Of a stretch of 64,000 bases of DNA, positions 33,635 through 42,033 are shown one piece after another. Numbering within the stretch: the first letter of the stretch is position 1; every line of letters begins with the position of its first letter. A model generated the notes under the pieces. The model saw nothing but the letters and a program-made list of their open reading frames with translations. It searched no databases and was not told where the DNA came from. Both the position numbers and the translations under genes were made by a program. Source of the DNA: Halorussus marinus (GTDB lineage: Archaea > Halobacteriota > Halobacteria > Halobacteriales > Haladaptataceae); the NCBI RefSeq assembly GCF_004765795.1, contig NZ_SBIV01000002.1:124001-188000 (forward strand), written 5' to 3'.

Positions 33635-34546
33635 ATGGAACCGGAACACCGACGCGCGCTCCTCGTCGACGCGTTCACCGACGCGCCGTTCGCCGGCAAC
33701 GCCGCCGGCGTGGTGCCGAACGCCGACGGCCTCGCCGACGACCAGATGCAGGCGATCGCCGACGAACTCGCGGTGAGCGAGACCGCCTTCTTCGCCGAGA
33801 CCGACGCCGCCGACCGGCGGGTCCGCTATTTCACCCCCACCACGGAGGTCGACCTCTGCGGGCACGCCACGATCGCCTCCCACGCCCACCTCCTCGACGA
33901 CGGCGTCATCGACCCCGGCACCCACACCCTCGAAACCAACGTCGGCGTCCTCGACATCGACGTCGAGGCCGACGGCACGGTGTGGATGACCCAGAACGAC
34001 CCCGAGATCCGCGAGGTCGACCTCGGCTACGAGCGGGTCGCCGACGCGCTCGGCATCGACCACGCCGCGCTCGAAGACGTCGGGGCCGACTTCCCGCTCG
34101 CGGTCGCCTCGACGGGTCTGGCCTTCCTCGTGGTGCCGGTGAACTTCCTCGAACACGTCAGCGCGATGGATCCCGACCACCGGAAGATCGAGGCGATCAG
34201 CGAGGACGTCGACGCCGCGGGCGTCTACGCGTTCACCTTCGACGCGCTCGAAGCCGACTCGACGCTCCACGGCCGGATGTTCGCGCCCGCCGCGGGCGTC
34301 CCCGAGGACCCGGTGACCGGCACCGCGAGCGGGGCGTGCGGGGCGTATCTGCGCGAGTACAGAGCCTTCGACGGGGAGTTTCCCGACGAGATGCGCTTCG
34401 AGCAGGGCCACTTCGTCGACCGGCCCGGGTACGTCCGGGTCCGAATCGGCGAGACGGTTCGGGTCGGCGGCCGGGCGGTGCCCGCGCTCGACGGCGAGCT
34501 CCGGGTGCCCGAGCCGGACGGCGACGACGAGATCATCGAGGCCTGA
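33635..34546 (+). CDS. PhzF-family isomerase/epimerase
   Basis: 303 residues from the ATG at 33635; an in-frame ATG at 33608 would add nine residues but overlaps the TATA-like gatatg. Family motifs: LLVDAFTDAPFAGNAAGV, SETAFFAETD with the catalytic-acid region, VDLCGHATIASHAHLL and EDPVTGTASGACGAYL. The fold is like diaminopimelate epimerase, made of two pseudo-repeats. PhzF-like proteins outside phenazine producers have unknown substrates. Monocistronic. Confidence 0.9.
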   Translation: MEPEHRRALLVDAFTDAPFAGNAAGVVPNADGLADDQMQAIADELAVSETAFFAETDAADRRVRYFTPTTEVDLCGHATIASHAHLLDDGVIDPGTHTLETNVGVLDIDVEADGTVWMTQNDPEIREVDLGYERVADALGIDHAALEDVGADFPLAVASTGLAFLVVPVNFLEHVSAMDPDHRKIEAISEDVDAAGVYAFTFDALEADSTLHGRMFAPAAGVPEDPVTGTASGACGAYLREYRAFDGEFPDEMRFEQGHFVDRPGYVRVRIGETVRVGGRAVPALDGELRVPEPDGDDEIIEA

Positions 34547-34586
34547 CTGTCTGGTCGCCCGACGACGCCGCCCGCGGACTGCAAAA

Positions 34587-34594
34587 CGTTAACC
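34587..34594 (+). promoter_or_regulatory. TATA box for the NfeD gene
   Basis: cgttaacc is centred about 27 bp before the ATG at 34618; leaderless. Confidence 0.5.
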
Positions 34595-34617
34595 AGCCGG
34601 GATTCTAACACACCCAC

Positions 34618-35157
34618 ATGGCACCGCTGTTGGACTCGCTTGCGCTGTTGCTCTTCGTCGCCGGCATCGCGCTGGCGATCGCCGAGGCGCTGATCCCCGG
34701 CGCGCACTTCATCGTCCTCGGCGTGGCGCTGATCCTCGCGGGGCTGGTCGGGCTGCTCGTTCCGCCGCTGGCGGGGCCGCTCGTGCTCGGGGCGCTCGTG
34801 CTCGGGTTCGGCGGGCTCGCGCTCTACGCCTACCGCGAACTCGATCTCTACGGGGGGAAGGGCGTCGCCCGGACCAGCGACTCGGACTCGCTGAAGGGCC
34901 AGACCGGCCGGGTGACCGAGCCGGTCACGCCCCAGGACGGCCAGATAAAGCTCCACGAGGGCGGCTTCAACCCCTTCTACGCCGCCCGGAGCATGGACGG
35001 CGAGATCCCAGAGGGGACAGAGGTGATGGTCGTCGATCCCGGCGGCGGCAACGTCGTCACGGTCGAGCCCGTCGAGGCCATCGAGGATCCGATCGACCGA
35101 CAGCTCCGCATGGAACGCGAGCGCACCGAGCGAGAGTCCGAGTCCGAGGAAGCGTGA
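34618..35157 (+). CDS. NfeD-family membrane protein
   Basis: 179 residues. Three hydrophobic segments within 1-70 (LDSLALLLFVAGIALAIAEAL, FIVLGVALILAGLVGLLV, PLVLGALVLGFGGLALYAY). A C-terminal soluble OB-like domain follows (GQTGRVTEPVTPQDGQIKLHEGG ... EGTEVMVVDPGGGNVVTVEPVE). NfeD proteins partner SPFH/stomatin-like proteins in membrane microdomains; two SPFH genes follow directly, so the context is classical. Confidence 0.9.
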   Translation: MAPLLDSLALLLFVAGIALAIAEALIPGAHFIVLGVALILAGLVGLLVPPLAGPLVLGALVLGFGGLALYAYRELDLYGGKGVARTSDSDSLKGQTGRVTEPVTPQDGQIKLHEGGFNPFYAARSMDGEIPEGTEVMVVDPGGGNVVTVEPVEAIEDPIDRQLRMERERTERESESEEA

Positions 35158-35176
35158 GCGTCGCCGGACGGCGATA

Positions 35177-35184
35177 CGTTTACC
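35177..35184 (+). promoter_or_regulatory. TATA box for the short SPFH gene
   Basis: cgtttacc about 29 bp before the ATG at 35210: this gene has its own promoter despite the operon-like spacing. Confidence 0.5.
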
Positions 35185-35209
35185 ACGCCGCCGTCCGAGC
35201 GTCCGACTG

Positions 35210-35710
35210 ATGGCGCTTGCCCCGTTGCAGTCGTTCGCGGACGGCACCCTCTCGGCCGGCCTTCTCGCGGCCGCGGTCGTGCTCGTGACCGTCGTCCAGT
35301 CGCTCGAATTCGTCGACGGCTACGAGACGCGGGCGCTGACCGTCCTCGGCGAGTACCGCGGACTCTTAGAGCCCGGCGTCCACCTCGTTCCGCCGTTCGT
35401 CAGCGGCACCCGGAGCTTCGACATGCGGGCCCAGAGCCTCGACGTCGCGAGCGCCACCGAAGGGGCGTCCGCGACCGTGTCGTTCACGATCGAGGACGCT
35501 GAGACCGCGTTTCTGGCGGCCGACGATTACAGAGCGTCGCTCGAAGCCGCGGCGCGCGAGGGCTTCGAACGGGCGGTCGGCGACAGGACGCCCGACCAAC
35601 TCCGCGCGGAACGGGATCGTCTCGCCGACCGACTCGCGGACGAACTCGGCGAGGCGGCCGACGAGTGGGGCGTCCGGATCGACGGAGTCGAGATCCGAAT
35701 CGACGACTGA
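35210..35710 (+). CDS. Truncated SPFH/Band 7 paralogue
   Basis: 166 residues. An N-terminal membrane anchor (LLAAAVVLVTVVQSLEF), then a Band 7 domain whose first half aligns closely with the next protein (ALTVLGEYRGLLEPGVHLVPPFVSGTRSFDMRAQSLDV against ALTVFGEYRKLLEPGINFVPPFVSATHRFDMRTQTLDV). The middle is shorter, losing the TRDNSPVTADAVVYIKV part, and the protein stops at EWGVRIDGVEIRIDD, with no coiled-coil tail. Likely a decayed or specialised duplicate that could cap or regulate the full-length oligomer. Confidence 0.85.
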   Translation: MALAPLQSFADGTLSAGLLAAAVVLVTVVQSLEFVDGYETRALTVLGEYRGLLEPGVHLVPPFVSGTRSFDMRAQSLDVASATEGASATVSFTIEDAETAFLAADDYRASLEAAAREGFERAVGDRTPDQLRAERDRLADRLADELGEAADEWGVRIDGVEIRIDD

Positions 35711-35773
35711 ATCGTCGCCGACCGGCCGCGGGAGGGATGTTTTCGCCCCCGTATCGGCGAGTACGAGCAGAAT

Positions 35774-35782
35774 GTTTAACAC
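35774..35782 (+). promoter_or_regulatory. TATA box for the full-length SPFH gene
   Basis: gtttaacac is centred 27 bp before the ATG at 35805, selecting it over the in-frame ATG at 35772, which lies upstream of this box. Confidence 0.55.
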
Positions 35783-35804
35783 TGGTTCTTTCTTACACCC
35801 AAGT

Positions 35805-36956
35805 ATGTTAGTTCCGCTACAAGCTACCTTCGGCGGGCTCACCGTCGTCGCGCTGCTGTTCCTCGCGTTAGTCGTCATTACCGTCTGGCAGTCGGTCGAG
35901 ATCGTCGACGCGACGGAGAAGCGCGCGCTGACCGTGTTCGGCGAGTACCGAAAGCTCCTCGAACCCGGCATCAACTTCGTCCCGCCGTTCGTGAGCGCGA
36001 CCCACCGCTTCGACATGCGGACCCAGACCCTCGACGTACCGCGACAGGAAGCGATCACCCGCGACAACTCGCCGGTGACCGCCGACGCCGTCGTCTACAT
36101 CAAGGTCATGGACGCCAAGAAGGCGTTCCTCGAAGTCGAAGACTACAAGCGAGCGGTCTCGAACCTCGCACAGACCACCCTCCGGGCGGTGCTGGGCGAC
36201 ATGGAACTCGACGACACGCTCAACAAGCGCCAGCAGATCAACGCCAAGATCCGCAAAGAGCTCGACGAGCCCACCGACGAGTGGGGCATCCGCGTCGAGA
36301 GCGTCGAGGTCCGGGAGGTCAACCCGAGCAAGGACGTCCAGCAGGCGATGGAGCAACAGACGTCCGCCGAGCGCAAGCGCCGGGCCATGATTCTGGAGGC
36401 CCAGGGTGAGCGCCGGAGCGCCATCGAGACCGCCGAGGGTGACAAGCAGTCGAACATCATCCGGGCGCAGGGCGAAAAGCAGAGCCAGATCCTCGAAGCG
36501 CAGGGTGACGCGGTCTCGACGGTCCTGCGAGCGAAGTCCGCCGAGTCGATGGGCGAGCGCGCGGTCATCGACAAGGGGATGGAGACGCTCGAATCCATCG
36601 GGCAGGGCGAGTCGACCACGTTCGTGCTCCCCCAGGAGCTGTCGTCGCTGGTCGGTCGCTACGGCAAGCACCTCACCGGCAGCGACGTCGAGACCGACGG
36701 CGACCAGCTCGACAGCCTCGACTTCGACGAGGAGACCCGCGAGCTGATCGGCCTCGACAACATCGAGGAGATCCTCGGCCAGATCGACGAGGAGGCCGAG
36801 ATGGACGTCGAAGCGATGGAGCAGGAGGCCGAGGCCATCAAGCAGGGCGAGGATCCGACCGACATCAAGAGCCCCGACGAGGTCATCCAGGAGATGGACG
36901 AGGAGAACCCCGTCGAGGACGTCGAGCCGGAGATGGACGCCGAAGTAGAGAAGTAA
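35805..36956 (+). CDS. SPFH/Band 7 (stomatin/prohibitin-like) membrane protein
   Basis: 383 residues from MLVPLQATFGGLTVVALLFLALVV at 35805. An N-terminal membrane hairpin is followed by the Band 7 domain (about 30-190, IVDATEKRALTVFGEYRKLLEPG ... EWGIRVESVEVREV), then a helical coiled region with AERKRRAMILEAQGERRSAIETAEGDKQSNIIRAQGEKQ, as in stomatins. A long acidic C-terminal tail ends at EPEMDAEVEK. It should oligomerise at the membrane with the NfeD protein two genes upstream. Confidence 0.93.
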   Translation: MLVPLQATFGGLTVVALLFLALVVITVWQSVEIVDATEKRALTVFGEYRKLLEPGINFVPPFVSATHRFDMRTQTLDVPRQEAITRDNSPVTADAVVYIKVMDAKKAFLEVEDYKRAVSNLAQTTLRAVLGDMELDDTLNKRQQINAKIRKELDEPTDEWGIRVESVEVREVNPSKDVQQAMEQQTSAERKRRAMILEAQGERRSAIETAEGDKQSNIIRAQGEKQSQILEAQGDAVSTVLRAKSAESMGERAVIDKGMETLESIGQGESTTFVLPQELSSLVGRYGKHLTGSDVETDGDQLDSLDFDEETRELIGLDNIEEILGQIDEEAEMDVEAMEQEAEAIKQGEDPTDIKSPDEVIQEMDEENPVEDVEPEMDAEVEK

Positions 36957-37153
36957 CCCCTACTCTTCGGACGCTTTCGTGTCTCGCGCTCGCCCGAGAG
37001 CCCCGCCGTTATCGGGCCGTCTTGGCGAGCAGATGAAACCAATTGTGACTGGGGTCCGAGAGGCCGCGACCGATCCCGGCGAGCGAGCGCCGAACGAGCC
37101 GGCTCGGCGCCGACGCCGACCCCTCTGGTGTGCGAGGGTTTGGCAAACGAAGA

Positions 37154-37162
37154 CGTTTTAAT
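37154..37162 (+). promoter_or_regulatory. TATA box for the 37188 gene
   Basis: cgttttaat is centred about 30 bp before the ATG. Confidence 0.6.
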
Positions 37163-37187
37163 CCTCCGTACCGAGAATCCCGTGTAG

Positions 37188-37796
37188 ATGAGTGAGCGTT
37201 CCGACGTGGACGAAAATAAGCGGGCGACGCTTCGGCGCTTCGCGGTGTTAGGCGCCGCGACGCCGCTTGCCACGCTCCGGGACGACGACGGCGACGAGAG
37301 CGAAGTCCGGGACGCCATCGCGGGCTACGTCGCGACCACGCCGGGCGCGCACTTCTCGAAGATCCGCGACGACCTGCAACTCGGGACCGGCGAGGCCCAA
37401 CACCACCTCCGAGAGCTCCTCGACGCAAAGACCCTCGAGAGCCGTCGCGACGGCGACTACCGCCGGTTCTACCCCACCGAGCAGTTCTCGGCGTTCGAGC
37501 AGGTCGCGCTCGGCTACCTCCGCCGGGAGACCCCGCGGGGGATGTTGATCGAACTGCTCAGAGACCCCGCGGCGACCGGTAGCGACCTCGCGGACGCCCT
37601 CGACGTCTCGCGACCGACCGTGAGCAAGTACGCCGCCAGCCTGGAGGAGGCCGGACTCCTCGACCGGGAGGACGGCTACGCGGTCCGCGAACCCGAGACG
37701 GTCATCACGCTCCTGGTGCGGTACGCCGACTCGTTCGGCGAACGCGCCGCGTCGTTCGCGGCCCAGGCCGACGGCTTCATCTCGTTCGACCCGTAG
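37188..37796 (+). CDS. Two-HTH transcription regulator (ArsR/MarR-like)
   Basis: 202 residues. A first winged helix at about 45-100 (VRDAIAGYVATTPGAHFSKIRDDLQLGTGEAQHHLRELLDAKTLESRRDGDYRRFYP) and a second at about 118-165 (TPRGMLIELLRDPAATGSDLADALDVSRPTVSKYAASLEEAGLL). This tandem arrangement is common in haloarchaeal and methanogen regulators with a truncated membrane part; here residues 17-29 are only weakly hydrophobic, so it is probably soluble. Target unknown. Confidence 0.85.
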   Translation: MSERSDVDENKRATLRRFAVLGAATPLATLRDDDGDESEVRDAIAGYVATTPGAHFSKIRDDLQLGTGEAQHHLRELLDAKTLESRRDGDYRRFYPTEQFSAFEQVALGYLRRETPRGMLIELLRDPAATGSDLADALDVSRPTVSKYAASLEEAGLLDREDGYAVREPETVITLLVRYADSFGERAASFAAQADGFISFDP

Positions 37797-37840
37797 CGGG
37801 CGCCTCGTTTTCCGGCGCCGCGAACCCAAAACGGACCGAT

Positions 37841-39679
37841 TCAGTCGTCGGTCGGTTCGGCGGCCTCGGCCTCGACGCGCTTGCTCTGCTCGACCGCCTC
37901 GGTCAGCGAGACGTTCAACACCAGCATCGAGCCGACGCCACCGATCAGCGTAACGACGTTTTTGACCGCGTGATCCAGGATGGCCGCCCCGAGCGCGACG
38001 CTCCAGCCGATGGGGGTCAGCCCCGCCACGAGGACCGTAAACGCCCCCTCGTAGAGGCCGATGCCGCCGGGCGACAGCGGCAACACCTTCGCGAGGTTGC
38101 CGACGCTGACCGCGAAGAAGCCGACCGCGACCATCGTGACCACCGGTAGCGAGACGTCGAACGCCGCGAGCACGAGCAAAGCGGTCGCCACGTCGAGCGT
38201 CCAGATGGCGAGGCTCGACGCCCCCACCGTGGCGAACGCGCCCCGGTCGCCCGCGACGGTCTGGACGTCGCCCGTGAACCGCTCGACGACGCCCGCGACG
38301 TACTCGGCGTACGAGTCCGAGCTGAGCCGCGAGACCGCCCCGCGGACGAAGTTGCGGTCCGACCGGGCGCTGGCGACGATGACCGCGACCGCGAGGATGG
38401 CCGCGAGGCCGACCCCGCCCGCGACGTACACCGCGGTCTGGCCGCTCGACCCGACGCCGCCCTCGGCCGGCCCGGGGCCGAGCACGGTCGACTGGAGGCC
38501 CGCGATCGAGGTCACGCCGGTGAGCGCGAGCCCGATCAGCACCGCGCCCGCGAGCACCGTGATCGTCAGCAGGTCGAAGACGCGCTCGACCGCCAGCGAC
38601 GCGAACCCGGTCGGGTACGGGATCGACCGGCGGGCCTTCACGACGTAGGCCCGGACCCCGTCGCCGAGCCGCGCCGGGAACACGAGGTTGCCGGTCTGGC
38701 TGATGAAGATCGCCCCCGTCAGGAACCCAGTCGTCTCGGTGTAGTCGAGTTCTTCGAGGATGTCCTTGTACCGGCGCCCGCGCAGGGGCCACGACAGCGC
38801 GTAGACGACCGCGGCGACCCCGACCAGCGTCGGGTCGGCCGCCCGCATCCGGGCGAGCACCTCCTCGACCGGGAGGTAGAGGGTCGTCAGCGCGATCGCG
38901 ATCACCGTCAACAGCAGACCCGCGACGATCGACACCCGACGGGTGATCCGAGGCTGGACCGAAAACTCCCACCAGCACCGCAGGATCTGGCTCCCCATGC
39001 CGAACACGTCCCGGACGATGTCGACCTTCGAGTCGCCTTTCGGGGTCCAGTCGACCGCGAACTCCTTGACGTCGTAGCCCCGCCGCTGGGCCCGGACCAG
39101 CACCTCGGTGTCCCAGAACCAGTGTTCGTCCTCGACGTCGGCCAGCACGTCGAACAGTGCCGCGCGATCGAACGCCTTGAACCCGCACTGGTGGTCCCGG
39201 AGCCCCGAGCCCAGGAACGTACGGGTCAGCCCGTTGAACCCCCGGCTGGCGACGTCGCGTTTCGCCGGCCGGTCGGCCTCGTCGCCGGGCATCCACCGCG
39301 AGCCGGTGGCGAACTCGTACCCGCCCGTCCGGACGCTCTCGACCAACTCTTCGAGGTGTCGCATGTCGGTCGCGAGGTCGGTGTCGAAGTACACCAGCGT
39401 CTCGCCGTCGGCGGCCTCGAACGCGCGGTTGAGCGCCCCGCCGCGGCCGAGTCGCTCGTCGCTGTGGAAGTGTCGGACCCGGTCGTCCTCGGCGGCCATC
39501 CGGTCGGCGATATCGGGCGTACGGTCGTCGCACCCGTCCTCGGCGACGATGACCTCGAAGGCTCCCGCGGGGAGAAACGACCCCAGCGTCGAGAGCGTGG
39601 TCTCGACCGTGTTCTCGATGGTCGCCTCCTCGTTGTAGGCCGGGAGGACGACGCTGACCTCGACTGCGCGGCCACTCAT
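37841..39679 (-). CDS. aglD: AglD-like glycosyltransferase/flippase-domain fusion
   Basis: 612 residues. Residues 1-240 are a GT2 transferase (VSVVLPAYNEEATIENTV, DXD in LVYFDTDLATD, GLRDHQCGFKAFDR, HWFWDTEVLVRAQRRGYDV). Residues 265-600 are about eight membrane segments of the UPF0104/LPG-synthase family (DPTLVGVAAVVYALSWPLRGRRYKDIL ... LPLSPGGIGLYEGAFTVLV). The layout is that of Haloferax AglD, which charges dolichol phosphate with mannose for the last sugar of the S-layer N-glycan. Other dolichol-phosphate sugars are possible. Confidence 0.85.
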   Translation of the reverse strand: MSGRAVEVSVVLPAYNEEATIENTVETTLSTLGSFLPAGAFEVIVAEDGCDDRTPDIADRMAAEDDRVRHFHSDERLGRGGALNRAFEAADGETLVYFDTDLATDMRHLEELVESVRTGGYEFATGSRWMPGDEADRPAKRDVASRGFNGLTRTFLGSGLRDHQCGFKAFDRAALFDVLADVEDEHWFWDTEVLVRAQRRGYDVKEFAVDWTPKGDSKVDIVRDVFGMGSQILRCWWEFSVQPRITRRVSIVAGLLLTVIAIALTTLYLPVEEVLARMRAADPTLVGVAAVVYALSWPLRGRRYKDILEELDYTETTGFLTGAIFISQTGNLVFPARLGDGVRAYVVKARRSIPYPTGFASLAVERVFDLLTITVLAGAVLIGLALTGVTSIAGLQSTVLGPGPAEGGVGSSGQTAVYVAGGVGLAAILAVAVIVASARSDRNFVRGAVSRLSSDSYAEYVAGVVERFTGDVQTVAGDRGAFATVGASSLAIWTLDVATALLVLAAFDVSLPVVTMVAVGFFAVSVGNLAKVLPLSPGGIGLYEGAFTVLVAGLTPIGWSVALGAAILDHAVKNVVTLIGGVGSMLVLNVSLTEAVEQSKRVEAEAAEPTDD

Positions 39680-39917
39680 TGTCGAACGGGACAGTCCGCC
39701 GGCCTAAGTACCTTCTGCTCCGTTCCGGGAGTCAGCGACGGGCTAAGCGGGCCTTCGACGCGCTCGGGAGCCGTCGGACGGCGATCGCGGCCGACGCGAC
39801 GAGACACCCGCCGGTAACTCGGCGTTACTCTCGTTCCACGCGACGTTTCCCGCCGTTTCGACCGTTTCGGTCGCCGGCCGAATCCGCCCGGGCGGGCGGC
39901 CCGGGCGAAACTCCGGA

Positions 39918-39934
39918 TTAACCAGCCGTACCAA
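39918..39934 (+). repeat. TTAACC-N4-GTACCAA motif, copy 1
   Basis: 13 fixed positions identical to copy 2 at 39997-40013; start-to-start distance 79 bp. Confidence 0.7.
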
Positions 39935-39956
39935 CACCCCGTCCCGGGGGTGTTTT
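39933..39956 (+). terminator. Hairpin AACACCCC...GGGGTGTT with T-run
   Basis: 8-bp perfect arms (39933-39940, 39947-39954), loop gtcccg, followed by ttgtt. It looks like an intrinsic terminator or attenuator, but no plus-strand gene ends just upstream. Confidence 0.45.
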
Positions 39957-39996
39957 GTTCGTTTCCCAGCTTGCGAAATCGCATGCGGGCGGCGTG

Positions 39997-40013
39997 TTAA
40001 CCGGGTGTACCAA
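39997..40013 (+). repeat. TTAACC-N4-GTACCAA motif, copy 2
   Basis: 39 bp before the DUF7123-type start codon, so copy 2 covers the BRE/TATA region of that gene. Confidence 0.7.
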
Positions 40014-40051
40014 ATCCCCTAAGGCGGACGCCGCGCTACGTAGAGATAGTC

Positions 40052-40291
40052 ATGAGCACGACCGCTGCTGGCACGACCACCCTCACCGACAAGCAACAGC
40101 GCATCCTCGGGTACCTCCGCGAGCACGGCGACACCAAGACGTACTTCAAGTCCCGGCTCATCGGCGACGAACTCGGCCTGACCGCCAAGGAGGTCGGCGC
40201 GAACATGACCGCCATCGCCGAGGGGAGCTTCGACGTCGACGTCGAGAAGTGGGGGTACTCCTCGTCGACGACGTGGAAGGTCACGGCCTGA
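40052..40291 (+). CDS. Small DUF7123-like protein, winged-helix type
   Basis: 79 residues: MSTTAAGTTTLTDKQQRILGYLREHGDTKTYFKSRLIGDELGLTAKEVGANMTAIAEG then a short hairpin ending YSSSTTWKVTA. The helix pattern is a small winged helix, conserved in haloarchaea. Function unknown; DNA binding is inferred from the fold. It is preceded by the unusual duplicated motif, which suggests tight control. Monocistronic; a T5 tract at 40373-40377 may end its mRNA. Confidence 0.78.
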   Translation: MSTTAAGTTTLTDKQQRILGYLREHGDTKTYFKSRLIGDELGLTAKEVGANMTAIAEGSFDVDVEKWGYSSSTTWKVTA

Positions 40292-40413
40292 AGCCGCCCG
40301 CCGAACCCCGTCCCCGGTCGTTCCGCTGCTGGCACGCGCTCGGGGGTTTCCGCGGTTCGATTCCGCTCTCGCTTTTTCCGCAGCGTGATCGAGACCACAG
40401 CCGCCCCGCCGCC

Positions 40414-40932
40414 TCACTCGTAGCGGTCGGTCACGAACGGGCCGAGCGCGCCCGCGAGCGCCGCGGCGAGCGCGCTCTCGCGGTCGATGACCTCGCCCGT
40501 CAACACCCCGGCCGCACCCTGCCGTTCCGCGACGTCGGCGGTGCCCAAGACGTCGTCCATCACCGGACCGAGTTCCTCGCCGGCCCTGACGCGGGCGGCG
40601 ACCGACTCGGGGAGGCCGAGTCGCGGGCCCGCGCCGAGCCCCGATCGCTCGCCGTCGGTGACCGCCGCCCACATGGTCAAAAACAGGCCGTCGGCGCCCT
40701 CGACCTCGGCGACCCCGCCTTCGAGGCCGACGCCGAGATCGAACGCGCCGGCGTCGAGGGCGTTCCGGGCGCGGGTCCGCGCGCCCTCGATCGTCTCCGA
40801 CGGGCCGAACGGCTGTTCGCTCACGCCCGACCGGACGTCGACGGCGTCGACCGACGCGTCTGTGACCCCCGAGAGCGCGGTCTCGGTCGCCCGCCGCTTC
40901 ACCGGGTTCGTGCTGCCGACGGCGACTCGCAT
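40414..40932 (-). CDS. Inosine/xanthosine triphosphatase (YjjX/DUF84 family)
   Basis: 172 residues from MRVAVGSTNPVKRRATETAL at 40932. The VGSTNPVK nucleotide motif, SEQPFGPSETIEGARTRARNAL, VGLEGGVAE and a C-terminal GAAGVLTGEVIDRESAL are the family signature. It hydrolyses non-canonical purine triphosphates (ITP, XTP), cleaning the nucleotide pool. Normal length. The neighbouring cobalamin-binding gene on the same strand ends 68 bp upstream, so they may share an mRNA. Confidence 0.9.
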   Translation of the reverse strand: MRVAVGSTNPVKRRATETALSGVTDASVDAVDVRSGVSEQPFGPSETIEGARTRARNALDAGAFDLGVGLEGGVAEVEGADGLFLTMWAAVTDGERSGLGAGPRLGLPESVAARVRAGEELGPVMDDVLGTADVAERQGAAGVLTGEVIDRESALAAALAGALGPFVTDRYE

Positions 40933-41000
40933 ACCCGAGCCGAGACGGGCGTCCGACTTGGCGGTTGCGCTCGCGGGCCGATCCCCCGACGCGAGCCGAC

Positions 41001-41798
41001 CTACGCCTCGATCGCCGCGGGGTGGAGGACGGCCGCGAGCGTCTCGACGCCCTCGATCAGCCGCGGACTCGGCTGGTTCAAAAGCGAGTCGTCGAGGACG
41101 TGGACGTTGTCCCGTTCGATCGCCGGGAGCTCCCAGCCCCGGTCGGCCACGACCGCGGGGTCGCTCCGCTCGCCGTGCCCGCAGACGTGGAGCACGACGT
41201 GTTCGGGGCCGGCGGCTTCGACGCTCGCGGCCGAGACCTCCCGAGAGCGTTCGCCCGGCGGGACGAACGGGTAGCGCCCGCCGGCGGTCTCGATGGCCTC
41301 GGGCACCCAGTTGCCCGCCGCCATCGGCGGGTCCGACCACTCCTCGGCGTAGACGACCGGGCGGTCGCGGCCCGCCACGAGCCCCCGGACGCGGTCGAGC
41401 CGGCTCCGGGCGCGCCACGCGAGGTCGTGGCCCGCCTTCGGGAGCCCGGCGGCCGCCCCGAACGCGGCGAACGACTCGACGACGTCCGCGAGCGTGGCCG
41501 GCGCCGCGTGGAACACCTCGTGGCCGCGCTCGCGGAGGTCGGCGGCGACCTCCGCCTGGAGGTCGTCGGACGTCACCACGAGGTCGGGGTCGAGGGCCGC
41601 GACCGCGTCGTAGTCGGGGTCGAGCCAGCCGCCGACCCGCGCGGCGTCGACATCCGAGCAATGGTGGGTCGCCCCCACGACCCGGTCCAGCCCGCCGAGC
41701 GCGCGCAGGGTCTCGGTCGCGCTCGGCGCCAGCGAGACGATTCGCTCGGGCCGCGAATCGGGGGCCGTCGGCTCCGGTCGGTCGGGTGCGGCGTCCAT
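41001..41798 (-). CDS. Cobalamin-binding, BtuF-like periplasmic-binding-fold protein without signal peptide
   Basis: 265 residues. The helical-backbone binding-protein fold is recognised by ERIVSLAPSATETLRALGGLDRVVGATHHCSD, LDPDLVVTSDDLQAEVAADLRERGHEVF and LLNQPSPRLIEGVETLAAVLHP. No twin-arginine or lipobox signal is present (it starts MDAAPDRPEPTAPDSRPERI), so it is probably cytoplasmic, unlike BtuF of ABC importers. A role in cobamide salvage or storage is inferred. No btuC/btuD nearby. Confidence 0.85.
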   Translation of the reverse strand: MDAAPDRPEPTAPDSRPERIVSLAPSATETLRALGGLDRVVGATHHCSDVDAARVGGWLDPDYDAVAALDPDLVVTSDDLQAEVAADLRERGHEVFHAAPATLADVVESFAAFGAAAGLPKAGHDLAWRARSRLDRVRGLVAGRDRPVVYAEEWSDPPMAAGNWVPEAIETAGGRYPFVPPGERSREVSAASVEAAGPEHVVLHVCGHGERSDPAVVADRGWELPAIERDNVHVLDDSLLNQPSPRLIEGVETLAAVLHPAAIEA

Positions 41799-41920
41799 CG
41801 CGTCCCACTCGGAGCCCCGGGGGATTAAATCGTCCGCTCGCGGGGCCCCGCGCCCAGTCCGAGAGACGCGCCGTCTCCGCGGCGACTTCGCGGACCGTGG
41901 TAGCCGTTCACGCGAACCGC

Positions 41921-41962
41921 GAAATATAATTCCGAAAATACTAAATACCTTTCGGAAGTATT
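41921..41962 (+). promoter_or_regulatory. tfb: tfb promoter with interleaved inverted repeats
   Basis: Holds TATA-like gaaatataa and cgaaaatactaaata, plus TTCCGAAA (41930-41937) with TTTCGGAA (41950-41957), and AATACT (41937-41942) with AGTATT (41957-41962). The repeats straddle the BRE/TATA, so a bound factor could block TBP/TFB. Confidence 0.55.
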
Positions 41963-42033
41963 GAGGTGTAAGAACTGAGGTCCGGGTTTCTCAGGTTTTC
42001 CCCCTGCCCGGTAGCCCACGGCCTCTCGCGTAA

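Larger units (their letters stand above)
39680..40051. other. 372-bp gene-free region with a hairpin terminator and a duplicated motif
   Basis: No credible coding frame. It holds the hairpin with T-run at 39933-39956 and two copies of TTAACC-N4-GTACCAA (39918-39934, 39997-40013) upstream of the 40052 gene. The part next to aglD is GC-rich and featureless. Confidence 0.7.

Noticed and set aside
36979-37161. 60-residue plus-strand frame after the SPFH gene
   Set aside because: Arg/Pro-rich translation unlike haloarchaeal proteins, and it runs through the promoter of the next gene.
40345-40380. tRNA T-arm-like GCGG-TTCGATT-CCGC segment
   Set aside because: No matching acceptor, D or anticodon arm can be built upstream or downstream; only the one small hairpin exists.
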